In this document: piece after piece, positions 33,280-41,700 of the stretch | How positions within the stretch are numbered: position 1 is the stretch's first letter | Layout of the letters: each line of letters begins with the position of its first letter | Origin: Levilactobacillus bambusae | GTDB lineage: Bacteria; Bacillota; Bacilli; Lactobacillales; Lactobacillaceae | Assembly (NCBI RefSeq): GCF_003124125.1 | Contig: NZ_QCXQ01000002.1 | Span: forward strand, 266,747 to 330,746 | Length of the DNA stretch: 64,000 nucleotides | Direction: 5' to 3' | Program-made: the position numbers and the translations under genes | The notes under the pieces: generated by a model | Told to the model about the DNA's origin: nothing | Database searches by the model: none | The model's input: the letters and a program-made list of their open reading frames with translations, nothing else

Positions 33280-34335
33280 ATGAAAACCAGTTTGAAAGTT
33301 GGATTAGCTGTTGCAACTGCGCTAGTCCTCACACCTTTCTTAGGTAGCCAGGCCCACGCCGCTACCAATACTAACCGCATCACAAGTACTTCGAGTGTTA
33401 ACAAAGTTGCTTACATCCGGAAAAGTGCTAGTGGCGCAACTTATAACTTTAATATGACAAGCAATACGAACTTTAAGTTTAGTGGTCGGACCCATAATTT
33501 AAAGAACTACCCTAACACGACTTGGGTCGTTACTAAAAAAGCCTACATCGTTAAGGGTAATACAAATACCACTTCCCTTTACTACTATGTTACAAATGGT
33601 CACGGCGATGTTTCCGGCTGGATCTGGCACGGCTACTTAAAGGTTAAGCCAAAGCCAGCGGTTGCTTACGACCGAATTACAAGTACGTCAAGCGTTAATA
33701 AAACTCAGTACCTTCGGAAAAGCGCCAGCGGAGCAACCTACAACTTTAACATGTCAGGTAACACCAACTTTACTTTTAGTGGCCGGACCCATAACTTAAA
33801 GAACTACCCGCACACAACTTGGATCGTTACTAAAAAGGCCTACATCGTTAAGCACAATACGAACACGACCTCCCTTTACTACTATGTCACAAATGGTCAT
33901 GGCGATGTTTCTGGTTGGATCTGGCACGGCTACTTAACACCAAAACCAAAGCCAGTAGCTAAGGCCGCTTCCTACGCAGCCGTCTACAATAAAGCTAAGG
34001 CTCAACTTGGAAAACCATATGCATGGGGAGCTGCAGGCGCAAACTCATTTGACTGTTCTGGTTTAACCCAGTACGTTTACAAGCAGGCAATTAATAAGCA
34101 GCTTCCTCGGACTGCTCAAAGTCAATACAATTCTTACTCTCACGTTAGCACCAACAACTTGAAGAAGGGTGACCTTGTCTTCTTTGGTTCTAACGCAGGT
34201 AACATCTCTCATACGGGGATCTACGTTGGTAGCAACAAAATGATCGATGCCCAGAACCGTGGGGTTATCACCGAAAACATTCATGCTTCATGGTGGAACC
34301 TAGTTGGGGCTTCTCGTCCAGCAAACTTGCAGTAA
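33280..34335 (+). CDS. Secreted NlpC/P60 peptidoglycan endopeptidase with two N-terminal repeats
   Basis: A 351-residue exported protein with a signal peptide ending near QAHA (residue 27). Two near-identical repeats of about 90 residues follow (roughly 32-122 and 131-222). Each runs from RITSTSSVNK to DVSGWIWHGYL and is rich in Asn, Thr and Tyr, so they are probably wall-binding. After a KPKPVAK linker comes the C-terminal NlpC/P60 domain: catalytic Cys in FDCSG near residue 259, His in ISHTGIYVG, and the RTAQSQY segment. The family cuts stem-peptide bonds in peptidoglycan. GAGGA precedes the ATG. Confidence 0.93.
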   Translation: MKTSLKVGLAVATALVLTPFLGSQAHAATNTNRITSTSSVNKVAYIRKSASGATYNFNMTSNTNFKFSGRTHNLKNYPNTTWVVTKKAYIVKGNTNTTSLYYYVTNGHGDVSGWIWHGYLKVKPKPAVAYDRITSTSSVNKTQYLRKSASGATYNFNMSGNTNFTFSGRTHNLKNYPHTTWIVTKKAYIVKHNTNTTSLYYYVTNGHGDVSGWIWHGYLTPKPKPVAKAASYAAVYNKAKAQLGKPYAWGAAGANSFDCSGLTQYVYKQAINKQLPRTAQSQYNSYSHVSTNNLKKGDLVFFGSNAGNISHTGIYVGSNKMIDAQNRGVITENIHASWWNLVGASRPANLQ

Positions 34336-34340
34336 CCAAA

Positions 34341-34370
34341 AAACCTTAGCAATCCTGCTAAGGTTTTTTT
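34341..34370 (+). terminator. Terminator after the NlpC/P60 gene
   Basis: AAACCTTAGCA pairs with TGCTAAGGTTT across a four-base loop, then T-rich. Confidence 0.92.
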
Positions 34371-34414
34371 ATGTCAAATTTTCAATTAGAAAAGAAAGTG
34401 TTTTGAACAATGGG

Positions 34415-34576
34415 TGACTAATTCCGCTTAGATGCCACAACTCCTGCAGCTTGATTAACCATAGGAAACCGAGAAATGGAACCCGATTAAAGCCAGACCA
34501 TAACTAAAGGGACGGTACCCAAATTCGATTACAATCGAATCTGGATACCGTCCCCTATTTAATATGGCCTAAACGT
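34415..34576 (-). repeat. Compound structured repeat, copy C
   Basis: On the minus strand module 1 begins ACGTTTAG (34576-34569), followed by AAATAGGG. Its stem is formed by GACGGTA with TACCGTC and an inner ATTCGAT with ATCGAAT. Next comes the start of module 2 (GGTCTGGCTTTAATCGGGTTCC, 34498-34477), which then diverges and ends with a remnant like module 3 (ATCTAAGCGG near 34425). It directly follows the spx stop in the same orientation. Confidence 0.8.
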
Positions 34577-34599
34577 CTTGTGTTCCAGCCACTGATTAA

Positions 34600-35022
34600 T
34601 TACATTGCGTTAGCTTCCTTAGATGATCCATTCAAGATTTTGAAGAATCCGGCCAATTCCTTTTTCCGGTACTCGGCGGGAACAAATTCACGAATCGTTT
34701 CAAGGTCAAACCCAGTAGCGAGCTTGTGGTCATCTACGATAATCGGATTCTTCAAGATATTCGGATTAGTTTGCAACAGGTCGACCAATTCGTTCAACCC
34801 CATGTTATCGATTGATTCAGGTAAATTCTTATAAGCTTTGGAACGTTTAGAGATCAAGTCATCAGTTCCCTCTTCCGTAAGGGATAACATGTGCAGGATC
34901 GTTTCACGATCTAAAGGCTGCTTTTTAATGTCTTGGCCTTCAAATGCGGCGCCATGACTCTTTAACCATTTCATTGCCTTAGTAACGGCCGTTGTCTTTG
35001 TGTGATAAAACATTTTAATCAT
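34600..35022 (-). CDS. Spx/MgsR family regulator lacking the CXXC switch
   Basis: A 140-residue protein of the ArsC/Spx fold, which binds the RNA polymerase alpha C-terminal domain in stress responses. The family frame is clear: KMFYHTKTTAVTKAMKWL at the N terminus, NPNILKNPIIVDDHKLATGFDLETIREF in the second half. At the usual CXXC redox site the residues are Thr-Thr-Ala-Val, and I see no cysteine in the protein. It therefore cannot use the normal thiol switch. GGAGGG lies before the ATG at 35022. A structured repeat follows its stop. Confidence 0.88.
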   Translation of the reverse strand: MIKMFYHTKTTAVTKAMKWLKSHGAAFEGQDIKKQPLDRETILHMLSLTEEGTDDLISKRSKAYKNLPESIDNMGLNELVDLLQTNPNILKNPIIVDDHKLATGFDLETIREFVPAEYRKKELAGFFKILNGSSKEANAM

Positions 35023-35103
35023 CTATTAAACCCTCCAATTTGGAACGTTATGCGATCAACTCGTCATTAGCACTATTTTAATTCTCTGCTAACAACAACT
35101 ATT

Positions 35104-35132
35104 ATTGTACACCATAATTCATAAAGGTTAAA
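35104..35132 (-). promoter_or_regulatory. Candidate promoter of the Spx paralogue
   Basis: Leftward, TTTAAC (35132-35127), 17 bases, TACAAT (35109-35104). The -35 is imperfect. The spacer to the gene, about 80 bases, is AT-rich with no other structure that I see. Confidence 0.4.
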
Positions 35133-35272
35133 CCCTAAAACCCCAATTTAATCACTTTTTTCTCCATCGATTAATCAAAAGGTCAAACATTCGTCACCCG
35201 TTATGATTGGCTCTCATCTTACAGATATCCACCACCCTTGTCAACTTCTTTTACAAAAAGTTTAGAAACAAA

Positions 35273-35337
35273 CGGTTCCGCTTACATTTAAAGAGTTCAT
35301 TAATAATATTGTCGAGCTTAGATTTTTATCTTATACT
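35273..35337 (+). promoter_or_regulatory. Promoter 1 of the twin membrane-protein genes with upstream box
   Basis: TTGTCG (35309-35314), 17 bases, TATACT (35332-35337). Upstream at 35273-35289 is CGGTTCCGCTTACATTT. The same box stands at the same distances before the second gene of the pair (37559), although the sequences between differ. Confidence 0.7.
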
Positions 35338-35374
35338 GAGAAAGAATTATTATTTTAGTACTAGGGGAGACATA

Positions 35375-37450
35375 ATGGGGAGAATTAGTCGTATTTTTTT
35401 AGTGACCGCTTTATTTGGAATCGGTCTTATTTTGGTGGGAATAGCTGGAATACTTGCTCTGTTTAAACCAATTAATTTTTTGGCAATTCATCAGTGGGTA
35501 TCCCCCCTCACCCTACTATTTTGTAGTGTGATTTTATTTATCTTACTCCGGGGCATATGGTTAGGGTTAAATCATTTGTCGCCAAAGCAGCTTCGCATCA
35601 ACATGATCATCGTCACCGGACTCCTTTTACTTTGCCAGCTTTGGGTTGCGACCCACTTTGAAGTCAGCGAACGGGCCGATCTCTATTACGTTCGGGAGCA
35701 AGCCATTAATTTATTTCAGGGCCACACCAAATGGCTCTCTTACTTCTACGTATACAGTAACAATGTTAACGCCGCAATCTTCCTCAGTTGGTGGAACCGG
35801 CTAGCTCATTGGATTGGGCTGCCCATTTATGGGACTTCGATTTATGTAGCACAGTTTCTTTGGTTAGACGTTGGGCTTGCCTGCGCAGCGTGGATGCTAA
35901 AACGAGTCCGGGGCTTAGCTGGCAGCATTATCTTCCTGCTTTTATGCCTCGTTTCGGTTCCACTTTATTACTACGCCCTTTACATTTACACGGATACAGT
36001 TGTTTTTCCAACCACTTTAATTAGCTTGGCCATTATAATGAAGTTAACCTCAGCTAAGCGATGGCAGCCTCGGTTATTTTGGACCATTTTACTTGGGCTC
36101 ATCGTGACCTTTGCTACCCTTGTTAAAATGAATTTTCTAATCCTATTAATTGCAATCATCATTGGATTGGCATTAACGGTATGGCCTAGTCACGCAAACT
36201 GGCAAATGAAAACGTTAGTAATTGTTGTCCTCGTCGCAATCATGGGGATCGGATTCAGGGCTGATGGTGCAATTAAAACGGCCAACCACTACCAACTTGA
36301 TGAACACCAAGTTATGCCCCTCATTCACTGGATTGATATGAGTTGGAATCCTGAACAATTCGGAAATTATAGTCGTGCGGATACCGCCTTTTTAACCCGT
36401 TATCCCTCTAAAGAGCAGAAGGTTGCCATTGAATCTAATCAACTCAAAACTCGAATTCATAAAATGGGATCAAAGGGTGTGATTAAACACCTTTACCGAA
36501 AAACTCGTTTATTCTTAGCTACCGGCGATTTTGATATTTTCAGACTTTACGGACCCTTTCAAAAGGCGCCGACTTGGTACCTCTCACGGCAAGGCACCCT
36601 TAACTGGGTACTAGCTCAATGGTGTCAAGTGCTCTATCTCGTGATGCTCTTTGCCACATTGCTATTTGGCCTTACTGCCTTAAAGCGCCACCAAGTTAAT
36701 CACCCCATTGCAATCGTGGCTGTCTTATTTCTCATCGGGATGGGAATCTTCCACATCTTCATTTGGGAAACGGAAGAACGTTACGCTTTACCACTCCTTG
36801 CCGTTTGGCTTGTCAGCGGAACCATGGGACTAACTCGACCGGTTACATTGTCTGACCATCTGGAACAGCCCAGCTGGCTTCGCCCGGGAATTTTAATCGG
36901 TTGTCTCTTAATTAGTGCCATGTGCTACGACTGGGATCGACCCGTTTTTACTACCCAGTTACCGTACCAACGCGGGGTTCTCAGTCAAACCGTGGGTAAC
37001 TACTATAAATCTTATGACATCACCCTCAAACCCGGTCATTCAATTACCCAGCGGTTTAAGGTCCCGTTAGCCTTTAACGTTATTAAGTTGGGAAATAATG
37101 ATGAGAGTGCTAAGCAGATGCGATTCACCGTTTATAATGGTGCCCATAAGCGCCTCTATCAGCGAAATGGTCAGGGACAAAAAATTCACTTTAAAAAGTC
37201 GCTGCCAGCCGGAAGTTACCAATTGACGTTAACTAATCGGTCAAAAAAACCACTCCTTGTGAGCGTTGGGATTGGTAAATTCCCGCTGATTACTCATCCG
37301 CTAAATGGTTTTAAAACAACCTATTTACGTTTCTCAGCTTGGGAAAGTATGAAACGAACTGCCGTGTCTCGGCAACTATATACCCTTTTACTGGGGTTAT
37401 TCACACTCGTCGGGTTAGCCTTAGGATGGCGACTTACCCGAAAAAAATGA
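35375..37450 (+). CDS. Large polytopic membrane protein, GT-C glycosyltransferase-like, copy 1
   Basis: A 691-residue protein with about twelve membrane helices in the first 530 residues and a soluble, beta-rich C-terminal domain of about 130 residues (KPGHSITQRFKVPLAFNVIKLG onward), closed by a last helix and a basic RLTRKK end. The first outer loop holds EVSERADLYYVREQA; an acidic motif of this kind is where GT-C (PMT/ArnT-like) transferases keep catalytic Asp/Glu. I infer a lipid-linked sugar transferase acting at the outer membrane face, not proven. I start at ATG 35375, where AGGGGA lies upstream. It is duplicated by the next gene. Confidence 0.72.
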   Translation: MGRISRIFLVTALFGIGLILVGIAGILALFKPINFLAIHQWVSPLTLLFCSVILFILLRGIWLGLNHLSPKQLRINMIIVTGLLLLCQLWVATHFEVSERADLYYVREQAINLFQGHTKWLSYFYVYSNNVNAAIFLSWWNRLAHWIGLPIYGTSIYVAQFLWLDVGLACAAWMLKRVRGLAGSIIFLLLCLVSVPLYYYALYIYTDTVVFPTTLISLAIIMKLTSAKRWQPRLFWTILLGLIVTFATLVKMNFLILLIAIIIGLALTVWPSHANWQMKTLVIVVLVAIMGIGFRADGAIKTANHYQLDEHQVMPLIHWIDMSWNPEQFGNYSRADTAFLTRYPSKEQKVAIESNQLKTRIHKMGSKGVIKHLYRKTRLFLATGDFDIFRLYGPFQKAPTWYLSRQGTLNWVLAQWCQVLYLVMLFATLLFGLTALKRHQVNHPIAIVAVLFLIGMGIFHIFIWETEERYALPLLAVWLVSGTMGLTRPVTLSDHLEQPSWLRPGILIGCLLISAMCYDWDRPVFTTQLPYQRGVLSQTVGNYYKSYDITLKPGHSITQRFKVPLAFNVIKLGNNDESAKQMRFTVYNGAHKRLYQRNGQGQKIHFKKSLPAGSYQLTLTNRSKKPLLVSVGIGKFPLITHPLNGFKTTYLRFSAWESMKRTAVSRQLYTLLLGLFTLVGLALGWRLTRKK

Positions 37451-37484
37451 ATTTAGCTCCACCTAATGAACAACAACTAAACTG

Positions 37485-37527
37485 GCTCCCGAAAACTACC
37501 AAACGGTAATTTTCGGGAGCTTTTTTT
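37485..37527 (+). terminator. Terminator between the twin membrane-protein genes
   Basis: GCTCCCGAAAA pairs with TTTTCGGGAGC, with an inner ACC/GGT, followed by T7. The two genes are therefore transcribed separately. Confidence 0.9.
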
Positions 37528-37558
37528 ATGGGGATACTTTTAGTCACCTCAACATTAC

Positions 37559-37623
37559 CGGTTCCGCTTACATTTTTTTACCAAGTCGTCACATTTGTCC
37601 CCCTTCTAAATTCAATTTATACT
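37559..37623 (+). promoter_or_regulatory. Promoter 2 of the twin membrane-protein genes with the same upstream box
   Basis: TTGTCC (37595-37600), 17 bases, TATACT (37618-37623), with CGGTTCCGCTTACATTT at 37559-37575. From box to -10 is 59 bases and from box to ATG 102 bases, the same as for the first gene. Confidence 0.7.
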
Positions 37624-37660
37624 TATTATATTAAGTTTACATTTGGGGGAAGTATGGATT

Positions 37661-39739
37661 ATGGAAAAGGTCAATCGTGCACTGGTTACCTGTTTGGCTT
37701 GGTTAGGTCTCGGCTTTACCGGGGGCATTTTATTATTAGCACTTTTTAAACCCATCAACTTTTTGACCATTAGACAGTGGTTATCACCATTAACCCTGTT
37801 ATTTGGGGGCGTCGTCTTAATCCTTCTCATTCGGGGGGTCTGGTGGTGGCTTAGCCAACGTACCAAAAAACAGCTCTGGGTCATCTTAGGGATTGTTTCC
37901 GTCGTCATGCTAGCTTGTCAAATTTGGGTTGCCACCCACTTCGAAGTTAGTGAACGGGCCGACCTCTATTACGTTCGCGAACAAGCCTTAAATATGCTTC
38001 ACGGTCAAACAAAATGGATTTCTTATTTTTATATGTACAGCAACAACGTTAACTTTGCCATTTTACTTAGCTGGTGGAACCGATTTACCAGTGCGGTGGG
38101 GCTACCCATCTACGGTGCCTCAATCTACCTAGCACAGTTTTTATGGTTGGACGTTGGATTGGCGTGCAGTGCTTGGATTGTCAATAAACTAAGGGGCTTG
38201 GCGGGCAGCGTCATTTTTATTATCCTCTGTACGGTATCGGCACCCCTATACTATTACGCCCTCTACATCTACACGGACATGGTGGTCTTTCCGGTCACCC
38301 TGATAAGTTTAGCTATTGTGATGAAACTGACAACGGCCAAAACATGGTGGGCACGCCTTGGTTGGACCATCCTACTTGGAGTCGTCATCACCTTTGCCAC
38401 GTTAGTTAAAATGAACTTCTTAATTTTACTGGTAGCCGTTATTCTGGGTCTATGCCTCACAAAGTGGCATAATCACGCGAACTGGCGGATTAAAACCCGG
38501 GTCGTCTTAACCCTAGCGGCGATTACCCTCATTGGGTTTGCCGGAGACGGCGTCATTAAATCGGCTAACCACTATGAAGTCAAAGATAGCCAGGTGATGC
38601 CCATCGTCCACTGGATTGATATGAGTTGGAATCCCGACATGTTTGGAAATTATTCGGACCTTGACACGAAGTATATGGGCCAGTACCACTCCAAGGCAAA
38701 AAAGACGGCGGTGGAAACCAAGGAGTTTAAGTCCCGAATCCATAAAATGGGACCCAAGGGCATTATTAAGCACCTCTACCGGAAAACGCGCCTTTTCTTA
38801 GCCACCGGTGATTTTGATATTTTTAGGCTGTACGGGCCCTTCTATAAGTCCCCGTCCTGGTATCTATCCCACAAGGATAGTATCGAATGGAACCTCGGTC
38901 AGTGGACCCAGGTTCTCTACGTTGGGCTGTTAATGGCCACCCTTCTCTTTGGGTGGGCCGTTTTAAAGCGCCGCCAAGTAAGTTCGCCCATAGTGATGAT
39001 TGCTATCCTCTTTCTTTTTGGGCTCAGTTTCTTCCACATCGTGATTTGGGAAACGGAAGAGCGTTACACCCTGCCCCTGCTGGCCATCTGGTTATTAAGC
39101 GGGACGCTGGGTCTTACAAGCCCTCAACCCGTTATCAGCCTCGCCCACCTACCTAAGTGGAGTCGACCCGCTGCCCTAATTGGCTGCGTCATCATCGCAG
39201 GAATCTGTTACGTCTGGGATCGACCGGCCTTTACCACACCCATTTTGCACCAGCGTCTCGTAGTCAGCCAGAGCGTGGGCCAGTATTACCGCCACCACTA
39301 TACCAAGTTAAAACCGGGCCATTCCATTACCCAGCAGTTCTACGCACCGGTGCGTTATAACCTCGTGAAATTGGGTAATAGCAACGCAAATTCAAAAAAA
39401 ATGCGGGTAACCCTCAAAAATGCTCAGGGGAAACCTCTATGGCGACTAAACGCTCCCGGCCAAAAAATCCATTTGGATACCCCGCAACCCGCAGGCCACT
39501 ACCAATTAACCATTACGAACCGGACCAAACGCCCCCTCGACGTTTGCGTTGGTCTAGCTCGATATCCGTTACAGCCTAAACCGTTGAACGGGTTTAAAGA
39601 AACCTACTTACGGTTCTCCATATGGAAAAACTACATTGGTCCTGCTACCTCAAAGCGGTTGTACCTCGGAATCTTAAGCTTGATCACCCTTGTTGGTTTA
39701 GCAGAGGGATGGGTGCTCACCAGGAAAAAGGAACGTTAA
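37661..39739 (+). CDS. Large polytopic membrane protein, GT-C glycosyltransferase-like, copy 2
   Basis: A 692-residue paralogue of the preceding gene, collinear over its whole length. It shares ATHFEVSERADLYYVREQA, the SWWNR segment, the WIDMSWNPD loop, TRLFLATGDFDIFRLYGPF, and the C-terminal beta-rich domain starting KPGHSITQQFY. The differences are spread evenly and mostly conservative. GGGGGA lies ten bases upstream of ATG 37661; a TTG six codons earlier is less likely. It has its own promoter and the copies are separated by a terminator. Two enzymes with related but different substrates are plausible; the function is inferred. Confidence 0.72.
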   Translation: MEKVNRALVTCLAWLGLGFTGGILLLALFKPINFLTIRQWLSPLTLLFGGVVLILLIRGVWWWLSQRTKKQLWVILGIVSVVMLACQIWVATHFEVSERADLYYVREQALNMLHGQTKWISYFYMYSNNVNFAILLSWWNRFTSAVGLPIYGASIYLAQFLWLDVGLACSAWIVNKLRGLAGSVIFIILCTVSAPLYYYALYIYTDMVVFPVTLISLAIVMKLTTAKTWWARLGWTILLGVVITFATLVKMNFLILLVAVILGLCLTKWHNHANWRIKTRVVLTLAAITLIGFAGDGVIKSANHYEVKDSQVMPIVHWIDMSWNPDMFGNYSDLDTKYMGQYHSKAKKTAVETKEFKSRIHKMGPKGIIKHLYRKTRLFLATGDFDIFRLYGPFYKSPSWYLSHKDSIEWNLGQWTQVLYVGLLMATLLFGWAVLKRRQVSSPIVMIAILFLFGLSFFHIVIWETEERYTLPLLAIWLLSGTLGLTSPQPVISLAHLPKWSRPAALIGCVIIAGICYVWDRPAFTTPILHQRLVVSQSVGQYYRHHYTKLKPGHSITQQFYAPVRYNLVKLGNSNANSKKMRVTLKNAQGKPLWRLNAPGQKIHLDTPQPAGHYQLTITNRTKRPLDVCVGLARYPLQPKPLNGFKETYLRFSIWKNYIGPATSKRLYLGILSLITLVGLAEGWVLTRKKER

Positions 39740-39855
39740 CTTTTGCCCAGACGTTTCTAACAGCAAGCGTTCTTTTCACATTTATAAATTGATAGCTTGT
39801 GTTTTCTTGCTAACTCCCCTACCATAAGGGCATTGACAGATAGAGGAGAGAAAAA

Positions 39856-40674
39856 ATGTCCATTCAACTTATTGCAACTGACGTTGACGGTACCCTCATG
39901 GATAGTCGGCACCACTACAACCAGAATCACTTCCGGGCCGTCCTCGATGAGCTTCACAAAAGGGGCGACCACTTTGTAATTGCCAGTGGCAATCATATGG
40001 GGCACCTGCTCAAGGTCTTTGAGGGGGAACCCGTTGATGCCTTTATTGCTGAAAACGGCGCCCAAGTCATGGTTAACCAACAAACAATATTCGCTAAACC
40101 CCTGCCCCGGACCGTGGTTCATCAGGTCGTTGAAACCTTGCGGAACGATCCCGCATTTACCCCCACAACCATTCGATTATCCGGGTACCACGGGACCTAC
40201 ATTGAAAAAACGAGTCGGCCCGTGGACCGGACAACGGAACAGTACTACTTTAATAACATTGTCCCCGTGGACCACTTAAGCTCGGTGACGGATTCCTTCT
40301 ACAAGGTGAACGCTGAATGGGCGGGAATTGACGTTGCTAACCTAGCCACCCAATTGAACGCCCAATTTCCCAACCAAATTCACGCCATGCCAAGTGGGTT
40401 TGGTAGTATGGATATTGTTAGCAAAGGGATCAACAAGGCCACCGGACTTCAGCAGTTGGCCGCCTACTGGCATCTGATACCCGATCAAATGATGGCTTTC
40501 GGGGATAACGGCAATGACCTGGAGATGTTAGCATCGGTCGGTCTAGGGGTGGCCATGCAAAATGGTACCTTGGCTACCAAGGAAATTGCGAATCAGGTGA
40601 CCCTGGCGGATAATAACCATGATGGGGAACTAAAACTCATCGATGAATTACTCGCCAACGGAACCATTCACTAA
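39856..40674 (+). CDS. Cof-type HAD hydrolase
   Basis: A 272-residue phosphatase of the haloacid dehalogenase superfamily, Cof subfamily (IIB cap). Motif I is DVDGTLMDS at residues 9-17, motif II is in VIASGNH, motif III is Lys in the SKGINKATGL region, and motif IV is FGDNGNDLEM near residue 215. Such enzymes remove phosphate from sugar phosphates, flavins or pyridoxal phosphate. GAGGAGAG precedes the ATG. It is monocistronic with a strong terminator. Substrate not predictable. Confidence 0.93.
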   Translation: MSIQLIATDVDGTLMDSRHHYNQNHFRAVLDELHKRGDHFVIASGNHMGHLLKVFEGEPVDAFIAENGAQVMVNQQTIFAKPLPRTVVHQVVETLRNDPAFTPTTIRLSGYHGTYIEKTSRPVDRTTEQYYFNNIVPVDHLSSVTDSFYKVNAEWAGIDVANLATQLNAQFPNQIHAMPSGFGSMDIVSKGINKATGLQQLAAYWHLIPDQMMAFGDNGNDLEMLASVGLGVAMQNGTLATKEIANQVTLADNNHDGELKLIDELLANGTIH

Positions 40675-40710
40675 TCTAGATTGAGTCTGCCAAAACTTAA
40701 ATCTAAATGA

Positions 40711-40745
40711 AAAGAGGGAGACCCGAATTCGGGTCTCCCTCTTTT
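40711..40745. terminator. Bidirectional terminator
   Basis: AAAGAGGGAGACCCGAA pairs with TTCGGGTCTCCCTCTTT, with A residues to the left and T to the right. It serves the HAD gene and the converging hydrolase gene. Confidence 0.93.
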
Positions 40746-40773
40746 ATTAACTGCTTGTTTTGTAGGTTGCCCC

Positions 40774-41631
40774 CTAGTCCGACATCCATAAGGTTTTAGC
40801 GATGAGCGCCCACATCTTAGGGGAAGAATGCAATTGGTAATGGGATACGCCGTTAATCTGTTTTTCATGGTACCCAATTCCCGTGTGGGCAACCAAAGCC
40901 CTCAGGGACTGGGCCTGAGAAAACGCCGTTTGACCGTCTGACTGCCGGTGGTTAATCGAGCCGTAAAAATTATAAATCTGCGCGTTTCGATTTGAAGTTA
41001 GCGACCCCTTTGCCGCAACCAAAGCATTATAGGCTTCATCCCGCTTGCTGGGTAGGAACCGGCCGACAATGGAATCCTTTTCCCCTAGGGCTTCATTCAC
41101 AGGTGCGCCCAGTAGCACCATTTTATTCAACCGGGGTTGGGCTTTCGCATCCCCGTGCAGGATGAGGGCATTGACTGCCGCACTCCCACCCCAGGAATGT
41201 GCCACGATGTTATACGTTTGGACCCCGTAGCGACTCTTTAAAACTTCCAGAATATGCCGTACCCACTCCGTCTGCTGGGAGTAATCAAGGGTTAAATTAT
41301 GCATAAACAGGACCTGAATCATGGGGTTAACCGGACGGTGATCCCAATCTCCCGAGAAATTCAGTTTGCCGCTCCAGCCGACCTTAATCGTTAACACCTT
41401 TTCACCGTAATGCTGCTGTTGATAATTACCAATCATTTTATTATACGCAAAAGCGTTGCCACCCCACCCCGGAATAAATAGCGTGGGGGTATTAGAGTAA
41501 GTGACACCCTTAGCGGGGGTTACCTTTGCAACGTGCGTCGTTGGTACCGATAAATCGCCAACATAGTGATACAACGCGGCGCCACTCACTACGAGCACCG
41601 CCAACTTACCTAACGTCGCCATCACTTTCAT
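40774..41631 (-). CDS. DUF915 alpha/beta hydrolase, membrane-anchored or secreted, copy 1
   Basis: A 285-residue serine hydrolase with an N-terminal hydrophobic segment (TLGKLAVLVVSGAALYHYV). That segment could be a signal peptide or an anchor, so it acts outside the membrane. Active-site motifs: the oxyanion region PTLFIPGWGGNAFAYNKMI, nucleophile elbow AHSWGGSA near residue 148, and the C-terminal His in NGVSHYQLHSS. DUF915 proteins are common in lactobacilli and their substrates are not known. The start has AAAGG upstream. A relative is encoded at 59.5 kb. Confidence 0.85.
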   Translation of the reverse strand: MKVMATLGKLAVLVVSGAALYHYVGDLSVPTTHVAKVTPAKGVTYSNTPTLFIPGWGGNAFAYNKMIGNYQQQHYGEKVLTIKVGWSGKLNFSGDWDHRPVNPMIQVLFMHNLTLDYSQQTEWVRHILEVLKSRYGVQTYNIVAHSWGGSAAVNALILHGDAKAQPRLNKMVLLGAPVNEALGEKDSIVGRFLPSKRDEAYNALVAAKGSLTSNRNAQIYNFYGSINHRQSDGQTAFSQAQSLRALVAHTGIGYHEKQINGVSHYQLHSSPKMWALIAKTLWMSD

Positions 41632-41700
41632 CCTCGTCCCGACCTTTCGTTCAAAACTCTTCAGTCAATTATCGGGTTCCTGAGGTAAATTAGCAACTAA

